Notes under the pieces: generated by a model | The model's input: the letters and a program-made list of their open reading frames with translations, nothing else | Database searches by the model: none | What the model was told of the DNA's origin: nothing | Translations under genes and position numbers: made by a program | From: Rubrivivax sp. | GTDB lineage: Bacteria; Pseudomonadota; Gammaproteobacteria; Burkholderiales; Burkholderiaceae_C | Direction of reading: 5' to 3' | DNA length: 6,418 bases | Assembly: GCA_027484885.1 (NCBI GenBank) | Contig: JAIXSD010000016.1 | Coordinates: 1 to 6,418 of the forward strand | In this document: positions 1 to 5,258 of the stretch, piece by piece | Layout of the letters: the number at the start of each line of letters is the position of its first letter | Numbering within the stretch: position 1 is the first letter of the stretch

Positions 1-1064
1 AAGCTGCCTTTCAGATCCTGCATGCGCGCGCGCACGGCGTAGAGGCGCTCGACCGGGTTCTCGATGCCGATGGGCAGCACCAGCGGCACCAGGCCAAAGC
101 GGTTGCCCAGCTGGTAGGCTTTTTCCATCGGCCGCAAATTCACCGGCACCATGGCGCGGATCTCCTTGCCCGCCACATCTTCGCCCTTGGCCTGCAAGTA
201 ACGCCCCATCGCACCGGCCACGCAGCTGAGCAGCACATCGTTAATCGAGCAGTTCAAGGCCTTGCCCACGGCCTTGACGGCATCGAGCGGCAGGCCCTCG
301 TCCCAGGCCACGCGCTTTTGCGTGCCGGGCTTGCCCTTGAGGCGGGTTGGCGAATCGTCTGACATCAGCGCAAACGCGGCCACGTCGCTGACCGCCTGGT
401 AGCCCATGCGCGCCATGTCCATGGAACTGTCGAGCGGATGGTGGGGCTGCATCAGCGTGTCCACCGACTTGGCCATGCCCGCGCCGGCCACGCGGATGGC
501 CTTGATGGTCATGGCGCTGATGGGCTTGAGCAGGGCGTCGGTCAACCAGTCCTGGTCGTCACGGGGCTGCTGCAGGCGCTTCGGCGGCGCCTTGCCGCCG
601 TCGGTGATGGACAGCATCACGGCGATCAGGGCGATGCCATCGCCGATGCAGTGGTGGATGCGGGCGACCAGGGCGCTGCTGCCATCGCCCATGTCCTCGA
701 TCAGCTGGAACTGCCAGAGCGGGTGGGCCGGGTTCAGCGGCTCGGCCGCCAGCTCGCCGACGCGCTCCTTGAGGCAATCCTGACGGCTCTGGCCGCGCCG
801 CGGCAGCAGCTCTTCGGCCTGCACATGGCGGGTGATGTCGAAGTCATCGTCCTCCACCCATTGCGCGCCCATGGCGTCTTCCACCACCTTTTGCCGGAAG
901 CGCCCGTACTGCAGCAGCCGCGCCTCGACGCGCTCGCGCAAGGCCGCCAGGCTGATGCCGGGGCGGATGATCCAGACCCCGACGATCATCATCAGGTTGG
1001 ACTCCGTGTCCATGCGCAACCAGGCCGTGTCTACCTTGGACATGCGTTCATGCGAATGCGTCAA
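1..1064 (-). CDS. Wax ester synthase/diacylglycerol O-acyltransferase (WS/DGAT), C-terminus off the window
   Basis: The enzyme transfers an acyl group from acyl-CoA to a long-chain alcohol or diacylglycerol, giving wax ester or triacylglycerol at the inner membrane/lipid droplet surface. Seen: 354 codons on the complement, open to the left edge. HHCIGDG at residues 137-143 is the family's HHxxxDG catalytic motif (H138 is the expected general base). PLW, near residue 116, and ND (N275-D276, followed by VLL) are the other conserved blocks. MVPVNLRP and LGNRFG then mark the start of the C-terminal WES-acyltransferase domain. Full-length members are usually about 450-500 residues, so roughly 100 or more are missing here. 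I chose TTG at 1064 because GAGGAG lies 6 nt upstream. An in-frame ATG at 1043 (MSKVDTAW) is the alternative and resembles many family N-termini, but has no good ribosome site. It is transcribed divergently from an acyl-CoA-binding protein gene, which fits acyl-CoA use. The family is firm; wax versus TAG preference cannot be read here. Confidence 0.93.
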   Translation of the reverse strand, partial: MTHSHERMSKVDTAWLRMDTESNLMMIVGVWIIRPGISLAALRERVEARLLQYGRFRQKVVEDAMGAQWVEDDDFDITRHVQAEELLPRRGQSRQDCLKERVGELAAEPLNPAHPLWQFQLIEDMGDGSSALVARIHHCIGDGIALIAVMLSITDGGKAPPKRLQQPRDDQDWLTDALLKPISAMTIKAIRVAGAGMAKSVDTLMQPHHPLDSSMDMARMGYQAVSDVAAFALMSDDSPTRLKGKPGTQKRVAWDEGLPLDAVKAVGKALNCSINDVLLSCVAGAMGRYLQAKGEDVAGKEIRAMVPVNLRPMEKAYQLGNRFGLVPLVLPIGIENPVERLYAVRARMQDLKGS

Positions 1065-1070
1065 TGCGGT

Positions 1071-1076
1071 CTCCTC
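1071..1076 (-). promoter_or_regulatory. Ribosome binding site deciding the TTG start of the WS/DGAT gene
   Basis: The complement reads GAGGAG, then the 6-nt spacer ACCGCA, then TTG (1064-1062). This near-perfect Shine-Dalgarno with standard spacing supports TTG over the downstream ATG at 1043, which would lie 27 nt away from it. Confidence 0.65.
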
Positions 1077-1159
1077 ATCATCTTCATCAAGGCGGGGCGA
1101 ACGGCGGTTTTTAGAGTGTCGTGCTCACACAATGCTGGGTAACATCATCGGCGTCCATC

Positions 1160-1182
1160 CCGATTGTTACCAGTTCAATCGG
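1160..1182. repeat. Perfect 7-bp inverted repeat, candidate operator or 5'-leader hairpin
   Basis: CCGATTG (1160-1166), a 9-nt spacer, then CAATCGG (1176-1182) form a perfect dyad ending 25 bp before the acyl-CoA-binding protein start and 15 bp before its ribosome site. Size and position suit a dimeric repressor of the TetR or GntR kind, as is usual for fatty-acid genes, or a hairpin in the leader RNA. No regulator gene lies in the window, and the binding protein is unknown. Confidence 0.45.
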
Positions 1183-1197
1183 CACTCACCGCCATCT

Positions 1198-1202
1198 AGG
1201 AG
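1198..1202 (+). promoter_or_regulatory. Ribosome binding site of the acyl-CoA-binding protein gene
   Basis: AGGAG followed by a 5-nt spacer (ACACC) and ATG at 1208. It sets the start of the next gene at 1208 rather than at an upstream in-frame ATG at 1121, which would add 29 residues absent from the family. Confidence 0.85.
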
Positions 1203-1207
1203 ACACC

Positions 1208-1459
1208 ATGAGCCTGAAAGACCAATTCGAAGCCGCTGTGGCCGAGTCCAAAAACCTGCCCGAGCGTCCCGACAACATGACCCTGCTGAAGCTCTACGCG
1301 CTCTACAAGCAAGGCAGCAGCGGCGATGTGGACGGCAGCCGCCCTGGCTTCACCGACATGGTCGGCCGTGCCAAATGGGACGCCTGGAACGAGCTCAAGG
1401 GCACCAGCAGCGACGAAGCGATGCAAAGCTACATCGACCTGATCGAATCGCTGAAGTGA
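1208..1459 (+). CDS. Acyl-CoA-binding protein (ACBP)
   Basis: A small cytosolic four-helix protein that binds medium- and long-chain acyl-CoA esters, buffering the pool and delivering it to acyltransferases or beta-oxidation. Seen: 83 residues, the usual single-domain length (86-90 in animals). All five ligand positions known from bovine ACBP are present with an offset of two: Y30, Y33, K34 (in LYALYKQ), K56 (in AKWDAW) and Y75 (bovine Y28, Y31, K32, K54, Y73). Y30/Y33/K34 hold the adenine and phosphate ends, and K56 the 3'-phosphate. The block GDVDGSRPG is the standard loop between helices 2 and 3. No signal peptide or membrane segment is visible. It sits head-to-head with the WS/DGAT gene, an acyl-CoA consumer, which suggests supply of substrate to storage lipid synthesis. 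It appears monocistronic, ending in a hairpin-rich terminator region. ACBP is common in eukaryotes and patchily distributed in bacteria. Confidence 0.95.
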   Translation: MSLKDQFEAAVAESKNLPERPDNMTLLKLYALYKQGSSGDVDGSRPGFTDMVGRAKWDAWNELKGTSSDEAMQSYIDLIESLK

Positions 1460-1472
1460 TCGAGACAGACCC

Positions 1473-1502
1473 CGAGCCTGCCTGATGCGGGCTCGCGGGT
1501 TT
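1473..1502 (+). terminator. Weak terminator-like hairpin after the ACBP gene
   Basis: A 9-bp stem pairs 1473-1481 with 1487-1495 around the loop CTGAT, including one U-G pair, and starts 14 nt after the ACBP stop. The downstream tract is only CGGGTTT, so it is a poor intrinsic terminator alone. It may act as a first barrier or protect the mRNA 3' end. Confidence 0.45.
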
Positions 1503-1504
1503 GC

Positions 1505-1521
1505 GCCGGCATGAAGCCGGC
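1505..1521 (+). repeat. GCCGGC hairpin, first copy of a tandem pair
   Basis: GCCGGC-ATGAA-GCCGGC forms a 6-bp GC-only stem. Its 18-nt unit (1505-1522) recurs 29 nt downstream at 1534-1551 with 16 of 18 bases identical. This copy lacks a T-tract and looks like a duplicated terminator stem. Confidence 0.5.
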
Positions 1522-1531
1522 TCAGTCGTTC

Positions 1532-1555
1532 AAGCCGGCATCACGCCGGCTTTTT
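1532..1555 (+). terminator. Intrinsic terminator of the ACBP transcript, overlapping the opposing gene's 3' end
   Basis: AAGCCGGC (1532-1539), loop ATCAC, GCCGGCTT (1545-1552) give an 8-bp stem, with T at 1551-1555 and then CTT: a classic rho-independent terminator for the plus strand. The right arm and T-tract lie inside the last codons of the PHA protein gene, which is read on the other strand. The T-tract is the complement of its Lys codons. On the minus strand no T-tract follows the hairpins, so termination there is not evident. Confidence 0.72.
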
Positions 1556-1876
1556 CTTGCCCGCCGGTTTTTTGCCGCCACCCGCCTCTCCGGCCAACAG
1601 GCCGTCGAGCTCCTTCTGGATCTCGCCCTCGATGGTGGACTTGAAGGCGCCCAGCAGCAGGCCCAGCTTGGCGTGCAGCTCGAAGTGATCAGCGGTGACG
1701 ATCAGCTCGCCCTTGACGCCCGAGCGGGTGAACTCGACGGTGTCGCTGGTCTTGCCTTCCAGCACCGTGCACTCCATGTCGAACTTTTCTTCGACCTGCT
1801 CGGCCCAGGCCCAGGCGATATCGCGGGCACGCTTGAGCCCGAGAGCATGGTCACGGTGGATGCGGATGTCGGCCAT
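1541..1876 (-). CDS. Polyhydroxyalkanoic acid system family protein (PHA_gran_rgn)
   Basis: A small protein of the family annotated as polyhydroxyalkanoic acid system protein (TIGR02610/PF09650), often linked with PHA storage granules; its biochemical role is not established. Seen: 111 residues with the family's features, namely an N-terminal IRIHRDHALGL block, AWAWAEQVEEKFDMEC at about residues 21-36, the FTRSGVKGEL strand near 49-58, and the amphipathic KLGLLLGAFKSTIEGEI helix near 70-86. The tail from about residue 97 is GEAGGGKKPAGKKKPA, a short basic Lys/Pro/Ala extension that looks disordered. The start at ATG 1876 fits the family; only a weak purine-rich ribosome site precedes it. It is the last gene of the minus-strand operon, 31 nt after the aminopeptidase stop. 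Its 3' end carries the terminator of the convergent ACBP gene. Family assignment rests on recalled consensus. Confidence 0.85.
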   Translation of the reverse strand: MADIRIHRDHALGLKRARDIAWAWAEQVEEKFDMECTVLEGKTSDTVEFTRSGVKGELIVTADHFELHAKLGLLLGAFKSTIEGEIQKELDGLLAGEAGGGKKPAGKKKPA

Positions 1877-1882
1877 GATGCG

Positions 1883-1914
1883 TTCTTTCTCTTTCTTTCT
1901 GTCTGTCTCACTCT
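1883..1914. repeat. Pyrimidine/purine tract of imperfect tetranucleotide repeats
   Basis: The plus strand is pure C/T/G with runs of TTTC and TGTC units (about two TTTC, two more after a TC slip, then two TGTC); the minus strand is GACA/GAAA-rich. It fills most of the 31-nt gap in front of the PHA protein gene and runs into the last codons of the aminopeptidase gene. It supplies the only purine-rich ribosome-binding context for the PHA gene. The unit number is low and imperfect. Confidence 0.5.
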
Positions 1915-3008
1915 GCAGAATTCTTCGGGTCTTGCAGGCGCATTCTGCGCTGCGCCGGCGGCAGCTCGGCCAAGGCCTTCACGGCCGTGTAAAAACGCGG
2001 CCAGTCGCCGCCCTCGCGATCCAGCAGGGCTTCGAACTGCGGCGCCAGCTCGGTGTAGGCCGACAGCAGGGCAAAGCTGGCGTTGTTGGCGCGGGCGAAC
2101 CAGGCGTCGTAGCCGCTGTCACCGCCCCACTGCGCCGCCTTGACTTGCGCATGCTCGGCCCGCATCTCGGCCAGCAGCTGCGCCTTGGCCGCACGCTTGG
2201 CCTCCACATCCAGCGGCTGGGCATAGAGCGCCTCCAGCCGCTCGCGGTAGCGCTGGGTCAGGGCGCGGAACTGCAGCCGCTGCGCCTGCCGCGCCAGGTA
2301 GCGCTCACGCTCGGCCGCGCTGCCCTGGGCCTGCAGCCAGGCCAGCGCGCCGCGCCGCTCCACCGCTGTGGCAAAGGACTCGTTGAACTGCGTGTCATCG
2401 GCCGCGTACACCACCTGGTGCGACAGCTCATGGAAGATCAGCCCGGCCAGCTCCGCCTCGGGCTGGTTCATGAAAGTATTGAGCAGCGGGTCACCGCCCA
2501 GCAACCGGCTCCAGCCCAGGGTCGAGTAGGCGGGCACGCCGTAGACCATGACTTCATAGCCCTCGGCGCGCAGCTCGGCGGCATAGGCCTCGGCCTCGGC
2601 CTGATTGAAATAACCGCGATAACCCACGCAGCCCATGATGGGGAAGCACCAGGTCTTGAGCGTCAGGCTCAGCTCAGGCGCGGCCACCACATTCCAGACC
2701 GCGGCCGAGCGGCCCAGGTCGGCGTAGCGGCGGTAGCTGTTGTTGTCGGGCAGGTGCAGCTGCTGCACGGCAAAGTCGCGCATGCGCTGGCTCTGCTGCA
2801 GGCGCTCGCGCAGGGCGGGCTTGAGGTTCGGGTCGGCCAGCCACTCGTCCACGGGCTTGGCGGCCGACACCAGGCGCAGGTGGCCGCCCACCGACTGGCC
2901 CAGATAACCCATCTGCGCACAGCCGCCCAAGGAGGCGAGCAGGCCCAGCGCCGCCACCGGCAGCAAGGCCCAGCGCCAGCGCTTGTTCCTCGTCCTGGCC
3001 TTCAGCAC
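1908..3008 (-). CDS. Predicted zinc aminopeptidase lipoprotein (COG4324/PF10023 family)
   Basis: A putative metallopeptidase; substrate unknown. Seen: 366 residues. The N-terminus has a basic stretch (residues 3-12), a hydrophobic core and the lipobox LGGC with C30. Residue +2 is Ala rather than Asp, so sorting to the outer membrane, facing the periplasm, is expected. HELSH at 193-197 is the gluzincin HExxH motif with E194 catalytic. NESFA (E210) resembles the NExFA of M1 aminopeptidases and is the likely third ligand; E217, twenty residues after H197 as in thermolysin, is the alternative. The block TWCFPIMGCVGYRGYF (119-134), with C121 and C127, is a family hallmark. The start is GTG at 3008, one base after the TGA of the molybdoenzyme gene, and keeps the whole signal peptide, so translational coupling is likely. 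The C-terminal half is Ala/Arg/Gln-rich and helical. Called aminopeptidase by family; activity is not shown by the sequence. Confidence 0.88.
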   Translation of the reverse strand: MLKARTRNKRWRWALLPVAALGLLASLGGCAQMGYLGQSVGGHLRLVSAAKPVDEWLADPNLKPALRERLQQSQRMRDFAVQQLHLPDNNSYRRYADLGRSAAVWNVVAAPELSLTLKTWCFPIMGCVGYRGYFNQAEAEAYAAELRAEGYEVMVYGVPAYSTLGWSRLLGGDPLLNTFMNQPEAELAGLIFHELSHQVVYAADDTQFNESFATAVERRGALAWLQAQGSAAERERYLARQAQRLQFRALTQRYRERLEALYAQPLDVEAKRAAKAQLLAEMRAEHAQVKAAQWGGDSGYDAWFARANNASFALLSAYTELAPQFEALLDREGGDWPRFYTAVKALAELPPAQRRMRLQDPKNSAE

Positions 3009-3009
3009 C

Positions 3010-5070
3010 TCAGGCCGCCTTGACCTCGACCAGACAGTCGTAAAAACTCGGCGCCCGGCCCATGTCCGTGAGGCGCTGGTGCGTCACCTCGTTGACATTG
3101 CTGCCACCGGCGCCCAGCTTGCGCCACCACACACCGAGGCCATTGACCACCCCTGGCCGGGCGCGCGGGCTGATGCGGGCGCGGCAAAGGTAACTGCCAC
3201 GATCATTGAACACCCGGACCATGGCGCCGTCTTGCAGGCCGCGCGCAGCGGCGTCGTCGGCATGCAGCTCGACCAGGGGCTCGCCTTCGATGTCGCGCAA
3301 GCTCTTGACGTTGACGAAGCTGGAGTTGAGGAAATTGCGCGCCGGCGGCGAAATCATGGCCAGCGGATAACGCGCGGCCAGCTCGGGGCTGGAGCGGCGG
3401 CTCTCATAGTTGGCCACGAAGTCCGCGCCAGCCGCTTGCGCCCGGCCGCTCGGCGTGGGGAAGCCACCCTCGGCAAACGGCGCTTCGCGCAGCGGCAGGC
3501 TTTGCCAGCCCTGGGCGCGCAAGGCCTCGAAATCGATCTCGGCCGTGAAGGCCTGGCGGGCCAGCTGCTCGTCGCTCTCGGCAAAGCAATCCTCGCTGAA
3601 GCCCATGGCTGCAGCCAGCTCGCGGAAGATCTGCGTGTTGGGCTTGGCCTCGCCGAGGGGCGCAATCGCCGGCTCGTTGATCAGCACATCGGTGTGGCCG
3701 TAGCTGGTGTGCACATCCAAATGCTCCAGCTGCGTGGTGGCCGGCAGCACATAGTCGGCCAGATCGGCCGTGTCGGTCATGAAATGCTCCAGCACCACGG
3801 TGAACAGATCCTCGCGCTGGAAGCCCTTCACCACCTTGGGCGACTCGGGCGCCACCGCCACCGGGTTGCTGTTGTAGACGATCAGCGCCTCGATCTTGGG
3901 GCCGAACTCGGGCGAGGCCTCGCGCAGCAGATCGTCGCCGATGGTGCTCATATTGATCAGGCGCGGCTGGCGGCCGGCCAGCAGCTCGGGGCGCTCCAGC
4001 GCGGCCATGTTCTTGAAGGGCGCGAACCAGCCCGAGCTGGACAGCAGCAGGCCGCCGGCCCGCGAACGCCAGGCACCGGTCAGGCAGGGCAGCAAGGCCA
4101 CCAGGCGCACCGCATTGCCCCCGCCGCGCACGCGCTGCATGCCGTAGTTGAGGCGGATGGCCGCAGGCGAGGTTTGCGCGTAGTCGCGCGCCAGGCCGCG
4201 CACCTCCTCGGCCGTGATGCCGCAGACCTCGGCCACCGCCTCGGGCGGCCAGTTCATGGCGCGGGCCTTCAGCTCCTCCCAGCCATCGACATGGCGGGCG
4301 ATGTAGTCGTGGTCCAGCCAGTCATGGGCGATCAGCTCATGCATCAGGCCCAGGGCCAGGGCGCCGTCGGTGCCGGGCAGCAGGGCGATGTGCTGGTGGC
4401 ATTTGTCAGCCGTCTCAGTCTTGCGCGGGTCGATACAGATCAGCTTGGCGCCCTCGCGCTTGGCCTTGTTCGCATAGGTCCAGAAATGCAAATTCGAGGC
4501 AATCGAGTTGCTGCCCCAAATCAGGATCAGGCGGCTCTCGGCAAAGAAAGGCAGGTGCATGCCGACCCGGTGGCCGTAGGTCGCATTCAGCGCTGCCGCG
4601 CCGGCCGAGGCGCAGATGGTGCGCTCCAGCTGCGAGGCGCCCAGCTTGTTGAAAAAGCGCGCCGACATGCCCTCGCCCTGCAGCAAGCCCATGGTGCCCG
4701 CATAGCTGTAGGGCAGGATGGCCTGCGGGTCACGCGCGGCGATGGTCTTCAGCCGAGCCGAGATATCGGCCAGGGCCTGGGCCCAGCTGACCGGCTCGAA
4801 ACGCGGCGCCTCGTCCTTGCGGCTGACCCGCCTGAGCGGGCGCAGCAGCCGCTCCTCGTGATACGTGCGCTCGGCATAGCGCGAGACCTTGGTGCACAGC
4901 GCGCCGTGCGTGCTCGGATGATCGGCCGCCCCCTGGATCTTGATCACTCGGCCCTGATCGACCGTGATGCGCAAGGCGCAGGTGTCGGGGCAATCGTGCG
5001 GACAGGCGCCCTTGACGATGTGGGGCGAGGCCGTATTTGGCAGGGATGAGGGGGCGAGAAGGTCTTGCAT
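3010..5070 (-). CDS. Molybdopterin (Mo-bis-MGD) oxidoreductase, DMSO-reductase superfamily, substrate unknown
   Basis: A cytoplasmic molybdenum or tungsten oxidoreductase; substrate not identifiable. Seen: 686 residues, no Tat or Sec signal. C23, C27, C31 and C59 form a CX3CX3CX27C [4Fe-4S] site (GACPHDCPDTC, then HGALC) in the N-terminal Molybdop_Fe4S4 domain. C153 in ERTICASAG aligns with the Cys molybdenum ligand of Nap-like enzymes (RxCMASA). IWGSNSIASN (184-193) and CIDPRKTET (212-220) are dinucleotide cofactor-binding blocks; YNSNPVAVAPES lies near 399-410. The C-terminal molydop-binding domain covers about 580-680. ATG at 5070 is the only sensible start near the Fe-S motif. The frame stays open upstream to an ATG at 5223, but that stretch has no family features. 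No Shine-Dalgarno is visible. First gene of a probable operon with the aminopeptidase (1-nt gap) and PHA protein. No electron-transfer subunit or cofactor gene is adjacent, so it probably works alone or with an unlinked partner. The superfamily also contains non-redox members, such as acetylene hydratase. Confidence 0.93.
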   Translation of the reverse strand: MQDLLAPSSLPNTASPHIVKGACPHDCPDTCALRITVDQGRVIKIQGAADHPSTHGALCTKVSRYAERTYHEERLLRPLRRVSRKDEAPRFEPVSWAQALADISARLKTIAARDPQAILPYSYAGTMGLLQGEGMSARFFNKLGASQLERTICASAGAAALNATYGHRVGMHLPFFAESRLILIWGSNSIASNLHFWTYANKAKREGAKLICIDPRKTETADKCHQHIALLPGTDGALALGLMHELIAHDWLDHDYIARHVDGWEELKARAMNWPPEAVAEVCGITAEEVRGLARDYAQTSPAAIRLNYGMQRVRGGGNAVRLVALLPCLTGAWRSRAGGLLLSSSGWFAPFKNMAALERPELLAGRQPRLINMSTIGDDLLREASPEFGPKIEALIVYNSNPVAVAPESPKVVKGFQREDLFTVVLEHFMTDTADLADYVLPATTQLEHLDVHTSYGHTDVLINEPAIAPLGEAKPNTQIFRELAAAMGFSEDCFAESDEQLARQAFTAEIDFEALRAQGWQSLPLREAPFAEGGFPTPSGRAQAAGADFVANYESRRSSPELAARYPLAMISPPARNFLNSSFVNVKSLRDIEGEPLVELHADDAAARGLQDGAMVRVFNDRGSYLCRARISPRARPGVVNGLGVWWRKLGAGGSNVNEVTHQRLTDMGRAPSFYDCLVEVKAA

Positions 5071-5089
5071 GGCGAGACTATTGCACAGC

Positions 5090-5107
5090 TGCCCGCGAAG
5101 GCGGGCA
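5090..5107. repeat. Perfect 7-bp GC-rich hairpin upstream of the molybdoenzyme gene
   Basis: TGCCCGC (5090-5096), loop GAAG, GCGGGCA (5101-5107). It begins 20 bp upstream of the ATG at 5070. On the minus strand the loop is CTTC. No T-tract follows in either direction, so it is not an intrinsic terminator. It could be an operator, or a leader hairpin if transcription starts farther upstream. Confidence 0.5.
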
Positions 5108-5141
5108 CGCTGCGCACAAAGCCCCGGGCTGAAGCGCCCGC

Positions 5142-5160
5142 ATGGCCAGGCCGGGGCCAT
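5142..5160. repeat. 6-bp inverted repeat in the divergent control region
   Basis: ATGGCC (5142-5147), 7-nt spacer AGGCCGG, GGCCAT (5155-5160). A possible operator half-site pair, but in sequence this rich in GGCC it could easily be chance. Confidence 0.3.
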
Positions 5161-5258
5161 TTCCGCAGCGCCCGCACGCGAACGCCCGCGGTTTAGACTC
5201 GCGCCCTGCACTCCTTTCTTCATTCACCCACCCACCGGGCCGACCTGGCCTCGCCGCC

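Larger units (their letters stand above)
1065..1207. promoter_or_regulatory. Divergent control region between WS/DGAT and acyl-CoA-binding protein genes
   Basis: These 143 bp separate two genes that start in opposite directions, so both promoters should lie here. The stretch is less GC-rich than the flanking genes. The best -10-like hexamer for the rightward gene is CACAAT at 1128-1133 (4 of 6 against TATAAT), without a convincing -35 at the right distance. No clear leftward promoter was found. The block contains the inverted repeat at 1160-1182, listed separately. Confidence 0.5.
5071..5258. promoter_or_regulatory. Divergent control region between molybdoenzyme and amidohydrolase genes
   Basis: These 188 bp hold no supportable gene. 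They contain a strong hairpin (5090-5107), an 11-bp palindrome AGCCCCGGGCT (5120-5130), a 6-bp inverted repeat (5142-5160) and a 9-bp direct repeat GCGCCCGCA (5134-5142 and 5168-5176). The best -10-like element for the rightward gene is TAGACT at 5194-5199, within a local dip in GC, but no matching -35 is seen. Leftward, TGCAAT (complement of 5080-5085) lies within 10 nt of the molybdoenzyme ATG. No good Shine-Dalgarno precedes either start. Confidence 0.45.

Noticed and set aside
1124..1134. TGCTCACACAA as part of a leftward promoter or operator
   Set aside because: Only GTGT-N7-ACAC symmetry is visible around it, with no -10/-35 pair at correct spacing on the minus strand.
438..1142. Plus-strand open frame of 234 codons opposite the WS/DGAT gene
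   Set aside because: It covers the WS/DGAT coding region including the HHxxxDG codons, and its translation lacks any motif.
1121..1207. 29-residue N-terminal extension of the acyl-CoA-binding protein from an upstream ATG
   Set aside because: AGGAG sits 5 nt before ATG 1208, the family is about 83-90 residues long, and the extension would run through the dyad and has no signal-peptide character.
1695..3023. Plus-strand open frame of 442 codons opposite the aminopeptidase and PHA genes
   Set aside because: It spans two convincing minus-strand genes, has low-complexity composition and no ribosome site, and is an antisense by-product of G/C third positions.
2983..5049. Plus-strand open frame of 688 codons opposite the molybdoenzyme gene
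   Set aside because: It is antisense to a gene with clear Fe-S and cofactor motifs; its translation is His/Gln/Arg/Ala/Gly-rich without family motifs, typical of the antisense frame of high-GC coding sequence.
5120..5130. Palindrome AGCCCCGGGCT as an operator
   Set aside because: It is short and made almost wholly of G/C in a G/C-rich stretch, so chance is a sufficient explanation without conservation data.
5071..5223. 51-residue N-terminal extension of the molybdoenzyme from ATG 5223
   Set aside because: The extra residues match neither a Tat signal nor the family N-terminus, and they cross the divergent control region; ATG 5070 lies at the expected distance from the first Fe-S cysteine.
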